Below, piece after piece: positions 55,255-64,000 of a stretch of DNA of 64,000 bases. This DNA is from Nereocystis luetkeana (Eukaryota; Sar; Phaeophyceae; Laminariales; Laminariaceae). The stretch covers positions 2,005,457 to 2,069,456 of the forward strand of contig JARUPZ010000007.1 of assembly GCA_031213475.1 (NCBI GenBank). Reading direction: 5' to 3'. Below the pieces are notes generated by a model that did no database searches, was not told the origin of the DNA, and was given only the letters and a program-made list of their open reading frames with translations. The stretch's first letter is position 1; each line of letters starts with the position of its first letter. Made by a program: the position numbers and the translations under genes.

Positions 55255-55565
55255 GAGTAGGTTTAGCAATCTGGGACAAGTGATCTTTAGGGATGTTTTT
55301 GACTTGAAAAATGCGTAGCGTGGTCTTTACTTCGGAATCGTCGTCCGCAACTGAGAAATTTCCTGGTTCGAGGCAAACGCGGCGCAGCCGCGTTTATGAC
55401 GAGTTTTGACCCGTTTTAGCTGCGGTTTGGGGTCAGGGTTAGGGTTAGGGTTAGAGTCAGGGGTTGGGTTGGGTCTTTGCCCGTACGTTGATCCCAACAG
55501 GAGCCAAAACACCTGAACATCCTACCATCCTAAAGATCCTTCTCCCAGATTGTGAAGGGTCCTCG
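55255..55565. mobile_element. MITE with telomere-like core, copy 2
   Basis: 311 bases, both arms present, about 90 percent like 28961-29288. Core has GGGTTAGGGTTAGGGTTAGA. Confidence 0.9.
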
Positions 55566-55700
55566 ATAATTGTCTAGACAATGGATTTCGGGAGCTGTCT
55601 ATGAATTGGGGTCGCCTGAACAATTGATTTCGGCTACTGCTTATAAAATGGAGTCGTCCAAACAATTGATATCGAGTGCTGCAAAGTTAATGGAACTGTT
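55566..55700. repeat. GTCCGGACAATTGATT satellite blocks, locus 3
   Basis: Three degenerate units next to the MITE; the MITE pair appears to have inserted into this satellite. Confidence 0.75.
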
Positions 55701-55879
55701 GTCCAAACGGAACCCACAGAATAATAGCACACCAGAACGAAGCCCAACTACGAGTAGTCATAGGCAGACTTCGCCTGTCTGTCCACAGCAACGTTCGGGC
55801 CATCTGCTGCAGGTGATATTGTCAGGCCTACCCTCCTACTGACGAGGGGACGGAGAAACAGGAGAAGATCTGCTGTAGT

Positions 55880-56720
55880 TGTACAGCAGTCAGTAGTAGT
55901 GGTGGCACCTGCTACGAGAACCTCTGTTGAATACATGTATGTCATATCAGAGGTTGTAGATATTTCGTCTTCAAATTATGAGGGTGGAATCAGGAACCAC
56001 ACACAACATCGAGTACAGTGTACAAAGGGCACAAGCCGAGCGTACTGCGACGCGGACCCTGGCCTCGTGGATCCTACTGCTACTGCTGCTACTGTTTTGC
56101 TGCTGGAGAAGCTCTCAAGTAGATGTTGCACAGCTGCAGTAGTTGTGGCACCTGCTACGAGAAGCTCTTGTTGGGCATGCCATGTTCGTGGTGTCGTCTC
56201 GAAAATATTATGCCGACTTTCGAGGAAACATACAAAAAAACGAGTGCAGGGTACGTACTACAGTACGTATGTATGTGTAAATGTACGCGTACAAAGGGTG
56301 CAAGGGTAAGACCGACAAGCCAAGCGTACGGCGACGCTGACCCTGGCCTCGCGTGCCCTACTGCTACTGCTGCTGCTGCTGCTGTTATGGTGCGGGAGGC
56401 GCACTGCTGCTGTAGACAGATGTCGTACATCAGTCCAAGTAAAAGTTGTGGTGACACCTGTTGCGAAAAAGCTCTTTCTGTTGGACAAAACATGTGAGAT
56501 GCAGATTTTTATTGTGCTGAATTTCAACCTGAAAACACTCTGCTGGACAAACCATGTCGAGTGTTGTGTGTTCTTGACTCCTTCTACCCGTCGACATCCA
56601 GCACCACAGCAGTGTCCGTGCCGATTCCTCAATCCCTGAGAGATAGAAGTTCTGCGGTCACAGCAGTGCAGATTTCGTATTCAAATTATTATGCCGGATT
56701 TCGAGGTGGAAACCAGGATA
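55880..56720. repeat. tandem array of 245-305 bp units
   Basis: GG(C)ACCTGCTACGAGAAGCTC recurs at about 55903, 56147 and 56452. TACAAAGGGCACAAGCCGAG and ACCCTGGCCTCG recur at about 56020 and 56292 with CTACTGCTGCTG. Three eroded units. Confidence 0.82.
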
Positions 56721-56984
56721 CACACGACCAAATCCAGTACCAGGTACACTTCTTCATATCAAGAGCCAGGAGAGGCCAAGAACATTTACGAAAATTATTG
56801 AGATGCACCCACGACGGCGTACAGTAGTAGTACAGTAGTACGTACGTGGTAGATATTCCTTCGTGTTCGTTCGTTCAGCACATTGTACAATACAAAATAA
56901 TCCGTATGCGCCCAGCATGATGCATCGCAGATATATATGACTACTACTGCAGGTATTACCGAGGTCGCGCCTCATTACCACCAA

Positions 56985-57300
56985 TTACTAGTAGTTGGAA
57001 TTGTCGGAACAATTAATTTTGCCGGCAGTCAAATAGTTGAAAATTGTCCGGACAATTAATTCGGGGGGTCGTCCAATAATTGGATTTGTCGGGACAATTG
57101 ATTAAGGAGGCGGTCTGTCTGTTGATTGGAATTATCGAGACTATCGATTCAGGAGACGGTCTATTAACTAAGACTGGCCGGATAATTCATTACGGAGACT
57201 GCCTATGAGATGTAATTTTCTGGACAATAGGGTCAGGTAGGGGCCATTTATTTGAAAATTACTGGATAAATGAGTTCGATGCGTTTCAATTAACTGGAAT
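56985..57300. repeat. GTCCGGACAATTGATT satellite blocks, locus 4
   Basis: About six units of TTGGAATTGTCGGGACAATT plus GATT..GGAG.C.GTCTAT, period about 50-55. Confidence 0.85.
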
Positions 57301-57302
57301 TA

Positions 57303-57390
57303 GGGACCACAGTGGACGGCCAAATGCAATAATAAGCTATTAATAGACAATATTGGACTCTTGTCCATTCTCCAGGGTGTGTGTGTGATG
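57303..57390 (+). repeat. dispersed repeat F, copy 2
   Basis: GGGACCACAGTGGACGGCC, AAGCTATTAATAGACAATAT and CTCCAGGGTGTG match 32540-32630. Confidence 0.6.
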
Positions 57391-59274
57391 ATATGGCCGA
57401 GGTAAGGGTAAGGGACGCAGGTGTTTCTGGCAGCTGGGAAGCAGTGCTTCGCTTCTTCTTATATAGATCTTCTTTATTGATGACTAGAGCTGAGGAGGTG
57501 CTCTGGTAGAGAAGTGAGAGGTAGGGGGGTGGGACTCGACGCTCAGATATACTCGTCCCACCCCATGCTACAAGCTCTCCTAAATTCCTCTTATCTAACG
57601 TACTCCTAAATAACTTTCCTTTGGCTACCGAACGTTCTTCTGCTAATATAAGAACTTCTCACTTTACGACCCTATCTGCGTTAAGGAACATTCCTCTTGT
57701 CTGACGGCCTATCCGCCTTAGAGAACATTCCTAAAAGACGGTTGATCTCAAATACCGGAATATCCGCCGGGTTAATCCATTCTTTGGATTATTCTCGTAT
57801 TCCTCAGGCTACGAAACTGCCGACTATATTATCTATATCTATAGCCCATGAGCACTCGATTCATATCACATTAGCCCACCCTGAATAGTCGTATATGCAG
57901 ACCACAAGATGGTCGAAGGATGATGACAAAGTTCATCCCAAAGACCAGGAAAAGGTGGTCGAAGATGCGGCTATTCGAAACAAAAGAAATGAGGCTATAG
58001 ATCCCCCCACACCTCGTCATAAGACCCAAACACTGCGAAGGGGTGTTTACTTAGAACAACCACTTAAAGGTAGAGACCGAAGGAGAGGAAGAAATAACTC
58101 AAAGCGGAAGCGAAAGCAGAGAAAGGCAAAGCGAAAACCGAAGAAAGAAGAAAGAAAACAGGAGACAGAACAAAAGCCGAAGCGAAGGCTGAAGAAGAAA
58201 ACTAGTACCGAAGTGAAGGCGAAAGAAGGGCGCACAAAAAGGTGCGAACGGAGGTTGGTCGCCGAACCGGGTTGGCAAACTAGGAAACTCACGAAGGAGG
58301 CAGTGACCGCAATACAAAAAAAAAACACATATATATATTTGGTAGGAGTAATGCCTTGTCTTGTGGCGGAGGTCCTAACGTGGTAGACATCACTCAAGAG
58401 AAACGGGGCACTGCTAAAGTGCAAAGAGGGCTGCGTACACTAGGGCTATTAAAACCGGGAGACGGAGCGAACAACGCTGCGTCTGGGAGACCTCTTCGTG
58501 GTATGGACTATACCAGCAAACCTAGCAAGGTATTTAACTCAACAAGAAAAAACTGAAGAAGATCCGCAAGGAGATTGGCCTAATGCGTGCAGTTCAAGGT
58601 GGTAGATACCGCATGGCTAAAACGCTAGCGTGTGCAACTCGGCCAACAGGGGCGACATCAAATATGGTGTCGTTTGCCACAGAGCAGAGGGGCGCGCGGA
58701 ATACCGAACGAAATATGAAGAAACCTAAGAAAAAGAAAACAAACCACGATCGGGACCAGGAAACTAACTGAAAGCAGAACACGAGTCAGGGAAAATCGAT
58801 CTTGGTAGAACCGCTATGGTTGATAACTCTGCGGCCTTCCGGGGCGGCAATGCTATCCGGACCCTACTTGGCAAAGATAGAAGAAACACGGGCGAGCTGG
58901 AAGCCCGATAAAATCTTAGCTCGATGACCGTCTGAAACAGGGGTCGGTGGAAACCGACGGGGGCTAGGGTACAGCCCAGGCAACGACACGATTTTACCTC
59001 GGCGTAGTATTGCCAATAATTTGCGGTAGGCTAGTGAAGTACAAACACATATGAAAATTATGGTATCGCTACGACTCGGTGGCCTGAACGCAAGAAGGCA
59101 ACACGGACGTGTAGGCGACATGAAGAAAATAAAAGGTAGACGGAAACAAATGCACCCAAGAAGCTGGCTGTTGGTGGCTATTGAAGACTAACCCTGAAGA
59201 ACTACTTTAATATATTATTGACTAACCAGAAACAAGTACCCAGAACTAAAAAAAAAACAAATGCTAAACCAAGG
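57391..59274. other. unassigned stretch beside the gypsy element
   Basis: Plus-strand frames at 57895-58386 and 58356-58771 are Lys/Arg/Glu-rich because of an AAG/GAA purine tract at about 58080-58240; no domain. It lies where the 3' LTR of the gypsy element should be, but the other LTR is outside the window, so this cannot be tested here. Confidence 0.35.
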
Positions 59275-62200
59275 CTATCCAGGGGGGGGAGTGGAAACCG
59301 TGGGGGCTCCGCGGGACACATCAGAGTTCCGCAGCAGCCCACGTGCTAGGCTCCCATTCCCATGGCGTTGAAGACACCACGATCCGTACACGGCGTTCCG
59401 TGCTGTAGTGTAGCGGGAGGGTTGAAGGTCGATCTTGATCGGTCCGGGGTCATCCAGGAACCGGATGATGTAGGAGCCGCCCGGTGAAGGTTCCGGTGGA
59501 GCTCCCGAAGAGACGTCCGGGGGTGAGCGGTGAGCGATTTTGCCCAGCCACCAGAGGCCGTCGCGCGCTTTGTACCATATGTGCGCTCCGGGGGGGAGGA
59601 TGGTGGTGCTGAAGTTGTGGAGCCAGAGGCTGCGGGAGACCAGGGCGTAGCCGGGGGCGAGAAAGATTTGTCCTTGAGATCGTGCCAGTTCGCGGTGGGC
59701 AGCGCCGATGCGCATCTGGCGGTAGAGGCGGTTCGTCTGGCGGTGTTGTGTCGGCGCTCCTGACCAATAGAGTAGGATGTTGCGCCGGAAGTGTTGAAGG
59801 TCCAGTTCGCGTTCCCAAGAGGGGCTGAGAAGTCCAGCCCAGTGGGTCTCGTACAGAACGGCGATGACCCCGCCGCGGCCGCGTACGAGTTGATGGCCGG
59901 TGATCTGCTCGACCTCGAGGCGTTCCGGTGGGGGAGTGACGTCGTCGACGGTGACGTGGTAAGGTGGGGACTTGGCGGCAGAAGCTGTGAGTACGTATGT
60001 AGTGAGGTCCGCGGGCAGATGCTTGGGGATGTCGCTGGTGTCGTCGGGGTTCCGGCAAGGTTTGCATCGTTGAACGGAGACGCGTGGCTTGGAGTCCCGT
60101 CCCGGAAGGTCGGATGGAAGGTCGAGGAAAAGTAGCTTGTCGTGAAGAGGGCGGTTGTCGGGGGTGTTCGAGGCGGGCGTCGGTCCAACGGCGAGGACCT
60201 TGAAGGGCCCATTCCAGTTCAGGGAAAGCTTTGTCTTGAGTACAGTTGCGTCGGTGCCCTTTTTGACGCCTTGGCGAATGGTTGAGGCGGAGTTGTAGAC
60301 CCAAACCCAGCCGCCGACGGTGAAGGGGGGGGATGCTCGGAGGGCGGCCATGATGGGCGCGTTGCGGCGCTGGAGACGCGAGACGGTGAGTCGGTGTAGT
60401 TCGCGGATGAGGGAGTACGCGCGTCGTTGTCGGTCGGTGGCGAGGTTGATGTAGACCAGATGATCGCGGTCCAAGCTTTGGTGGCCGCCGATGTTGTCGG
60501 GTTCGAAGACCGAGAGCGGGAGGCGAGGAAGGCGGCCCATGTGGATTTCGTTAGGCGCAAGCCCTGTAGCGGCGTTCACGGAGTTGTTGTAGGCCGACGA
60601 CACGTGTGGCAGCAGCACGTCCCAGTCGGTCTGCTGTTCGTTGCCGACCATAGAGAGCATTTGGGCCAACACATGGTTGACGCGCTCGACGCCGCCGTTG
60701 GTGCAGGGGTGGTAGGAGCTGGTGTTGACCTTGCGGATACCAAGGCGCTCGTAGACGATGTTTGCAAGCTTGGAGGTAAAGTGTAGTCCGTTGTCGGAGA
60801 GAAGCGTAACCGGGCACCCCCAGAGAGGGATGTATTCGTTCAGGAAGATGTCGGCGGTGCCGGCGGCCGTGAACTGCGCCGCTGAAACGGCAAACATATC
60901 GGCGCGCCGGCTGAAGCGGTCGGTGAAGAGAAGGATGTGGACGTTGCCGCGCGGCGTGAGCGGCAGGGGTCCGAAGTAGTCGACGCTGACGGTGATGCCA
61001 GGCCCGTTGGGCAAAGGAAGAGAAAGGATGGGCCAGCGAATGGTGTGCCGGGAGGTTTTTCGCGCCTGGCATTGAAGGCAGCGGCGGATCCACCAGCGGG
61101 CGGAAGCGTCCATGCCAATCCACCAAAAGAAACGTGCCAGCATGCGGACCGTTCGGGTGACTCCTAGGTGTAGAGAGGTGGTGGCGTGGCAGGTGTTCAG
61201 CACCCAGGGGCGCATTAACATTGGCACGTAGATGCGTGGGGTAAGGGGGGCGGGTGGTGGTAGGCTGTTCCCGGGTGGGGGTGGGGGTGGTCGTTGGACC
61301 AGGAGGGTGGTTCCGTCGTCCGTACGGTGCAGCTTGCTTTTGGAGGCAAGGGTGAGGACGTCCGGAAGTTGTGGGCGCCGGGCCGAGGGGATGAAATCCA
61401 GGAGGTCGTTCGGCGGGGGGGCAGGGGAGTCCAACGACAGGAAGCGGATGGTGGCGCAGCACAGGGGCTCTGCTCGTTGTTCTCGCGCCCAGTCTTTGAA
61501 GGTGTAGTGCTCGACGCGGGCGAGGAGGTAGGGGTCGTCATCGGGTTCGACGATGGGCTCCGGGAGGGGCAACGACGGTGTTGGTGCCGGCGGAGAAGGC
61601 GTTGTTGGGGGGGTTGGGGTTGGGTTTGCGGGCGCAAACGGGTCGGGCGGTGCGGGAGCTGTGGCTGAAGGCGCCGTAGGAGGAGGGGGTCTTGGCTGGA
61701 CCCCGGCCGGGGGCGTGGGCGCACTGGTGGGTGTAGATCGTCTGCGTACGACGGGTTGTGGTCGACGGCCGAAGCGATAGACGGCTGTGGGTCGAGGGGT
61801 TCCCGCGGCAGCGGCGATGCGATGGCGGGTCCGAGAAGATATCAGGCCTGAGACGGCTGGTTCCGTGCCGCCAGTGGTGGACGGCGGAGAGATGACGGAC
61901 GGCCTGGAAGCCGAGCCTGGAGGAGCTCCGCTGTTCACGGCGGCGTTCTCGGGGCCAACAAGCAGTCCAGCGGTGGAGTCAGGGGTCGCAATAGGTCCGA
62001 CGAAGGTGTCGGGTGCGGGGGAAAGGGTGGGGTGCTCCATAAGTGGTCCCAGTAGGCGGAAGTCGCGGAAATCGTCGGTGGTGAAGGGAAGCGGCTGGAT
62101 GGTTGGGATGGGCCTTGAAGGGGGGGATATGAGCCCACCCAAGCCGATACCCGGGGCGGGAGGGTCGTTCGGCGCGAAGCCGCAGGGGCGGATGAGGTAG

Positions 62201-64000
62201 ATGCCGACGGTGTCCGGGCCGGTAAGGCGGTTGCGTCCGGTGCGGTCGGCGTCGGTGGCGGGTTGGGGGAGCCGGGAGAGGAAGTCGGCGTTGCCGTTGG
62301 ACGTGCCCTTCCGGTATTCCAGCGTGTAGGTGTACGCCGAAAGGAACTCGAGCCAGCGCCGGACGCGGGCGTTGTGTTCTCCGACCTTGGCGATGTTCTC
62401 GAGCGCCTTGTGGTCCGAGTAGATCTGGAAGCGGGTGGACCATAAATGTCCACGGAGGCGTTTGATCGCCCACACGATGCTCCCGGCCTCGAGGTCGAGG
62501 GGTGTCCACGAACGTTCGGAGTCCAGGGTGGCACGGCTGATGAAAAGGATGGGTCGGACTGAGCCGTCGGGTTGTTCTTGCTCAAGGGTCGCGCCGAAGC
62601 CGTCGATGCTAGCGTCGCAGTAGAGGCGGAAGGGGCGGGAGTTGTCGGCAACGGCATCCCAGTCGGGGTAGACGAGGATAGGGGGTTCGGCAAGTTCTTG
62701 GAGGATGGCGCGGACGGTGGTTTCCATGGCGGGGGTGAAGTCGAACGTGGCGCCTTGCTTGAGTAAAGCGTTGATGGGGCGCAGACGTCGGGAGAGATTC
62801 GGCAGGAACTTGCCGTAGTAGTTGATGCCCCCAAGGAGCGAGCGCACTTGCTTCTTGTCGGTCGGCATGGGCATTCTGGTGAGGGCGGCGACCTTGTCGG
62901 AGTTGGGGCTGTAACCGCCGGCGGAGATGGTGTGTCCCAGGAAATCGGCGGTGGTGGCACCAAGTTTGGCCTTGGCCGGGGAAAGTTTGAGGTGGTGCTT
63001 CCGGAGGCGTCCGAAGAGAGCTCTGATGTTGGCAACGTGGTCGTTGGGGTTGGGGTCGAAGACGATGATGTCGTCGAGATACGCGGCGACGCGTTCCAGG
63101 CCTTTGATGACCTCGTTGATGACCTTAACGAACCAGCCGGGGGAGGCGCTGCTGCCTTGTGGCATAACAAGCCACTCAAATAACCGGTTCGGTGTGCAGA
63201 ACGCTGTCAAGGGGATGGTGTCCTCGTCGATGGTGATTTGGTGGAACGAGGAGACCAGGTCGAAGAGGGAAAAGATGCGACCTTTACCCAAGGAGTCGAG
63301 GACTTCGTCGACGCGGGGGATGGGGAGTTGTCCGAGGGAGCTGATGGCGTTGAGCTTCTTGTAGTTGATTGTGATGCGAACACCTCCGTCTTTCTTGGGG
63401 ATGGCGGCCATAGGGCTGGAGTATGGCGACGTGGAATGCTGGATCAGGCCGGCAGCCAGGTATTGGTCCAATACGGCGTCGGCCTTTTTGGCGAGGATGG
63501 GGTTGATCCTGTAGGGGCGGGAAGTGACCGGTGCGCTGTCCGGAGGTACCGTGATCTTGAACGGCATTAGCGAGCACGAGCCGAAGTCGGTCTTCGACGT
63601 GGAGAAGACGTCCTGGAATTCGCAGAGGACGTCGCCCAAGTTGTTGATCACCGATGGGGTCCATCCAGAACCGTGAAGGTCGAAGTTGACGTCGCGTAGG
63701 TGCAACGGCAGGCGTTCCCAGAGGTCGAGGAAGCTGTTGCGCTGGTCGGCGTCGAGGCGTGCAAGGAGCTGTGGGCACGGGGCTTTTAGTGCGGTAGAGG
63801 GGTCGGCTGTTGGTGGACTCTGGTCGGCCACCGGGATGTTGTTGTGGAGGGCATGTACGTCCGGAAATGGAGGGGGGAGCGGCGGGTTTAAGGAGGGATG
63901 CCCAAGGGTGGCGAGCGGTACCTGTACCAGTGGGGAGCAGGAGGTTCCGAGGAGGTCACCCGGCTCGAGTTCGGTAGATCCAGATAGGGGGACCGTTTGG
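59275..64000 (-). mobile_element. Ty3/gypsy chromovirus-type pol, runs off right edge
   Basis: A minus-strand frame of more than 1570 codons that stays open to the window edge. Parts in element order: reverse transcriptase (about 62970-63560) with the YLDDIIVF block, RNase H (about 62260-62700, FRLYCDASIDGFGATLEQ), a long Pro/Thr/Ser linker (about 61480-62200), integrase (about 60490-61200) with its zinc-binding region and core, and a chromodomain-like C-terminus (about 59780-59920, LEVEQITGHQLVRGRGG). Protease and gag lie outside the window. It looks whole as far as it can be seen and is probably young. GC content is well above the flanks. Confidence 0.93.

Noticed and set aside
57895-58386. 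163-codon Lys/Arg-rich protein
   Set aside because: Composition follows a GAA/AAG purine tract, with no domain and no third-position pattern.
59346-61724. Several 100-300 codon frames on both strands within the gypsy region
   Set aside because: Shadow frames of the GC-rich pol frame, lacking recognisable domains.

Overview
The window looks like nuclear DNA of a repeat-rich eukaryote. It has GT-AG introns of roughly 0.5 to 17 kb, short GC-rich exons in a background of low-complexity triplet repeats, tRNA-derived SINEs, several palindromic or inverted-repeat DNA elements, and Ty3/gypsy and Ty1/copia fossils. My best guess is a stramenopile, probably a brown alga. This rests on overall style (long introns, GC3-rich exons, CAG/TAG triplet arrays), not on a marker gene, so it is tentative.

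The main content is one host gene that no single open frame reveals. It is a cytochrome P450 on the + strand, split into 14 exons from 16526 to 51767. Exon 1 (membrane anchor and proline-rich hinge) is separated from exon 2 by a 17.2 kb intron. The other 13 exons lie between 34030 and 51767. All 13 junctions have GT..AG ends and matching phases. Joined, they give 1713 nt, or 570 residues plus a stop, with every P450 landmark in order: anchor, WxxxR of helix C, the helix I GGTDTT motif, ExxR of helix K, the F-x-P-x-R-W region, the FxxGxRxCxG heme loop and a short C-terminal exon. About 95 percent of the gene is intron.

Layout: 1-1260 holds a minus-strand gypsy integrase fossil. 1785-2770 holds tandem repeats. 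4683-6850 holds two GC-rich exons of an unidentified zinc-ribbon protein on the + strand, separated by a CTG-rich intron. 6909-7459 has two adjacent minus-strand frames of unknown nature. 7900-16500 is intergenic and repeat-dominated (tandem duplications, a 100-130 bp minisatellite array, CCGTCCCG arrays, CAGA and TAG microsatellites). 16526-51767 is the P450 gene. Its intron 1 carries two SINEs, a conserved element found in both orientations, a 535 bp-period composite array, a Tc1/mariner-like terminal-inverted-repeat element and an MITE. Its later introns carry a copia gag fossil, three MITE copies and several tandem duplications. 52384-57300 holds tRNA-like SINE heads, a copia RT/RNase H fossil, MITEs and further tandem repeats. 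57300-59270 is unassigned. 59275-64000 is a long, apparently unbroken minus-strand chromovirus-type Ty3/gypsy pol frame that runs off the right edge.

Two themes cut across the window. Short palindromic DNA elements of at least three families recur, including a roughly 97 bp family bounded by TTAA. The nine-base word TACCWGGTA occurs about 26 times where about 0.5 would be expected by chance. All calls come from reading the sequence; no database search was possible.
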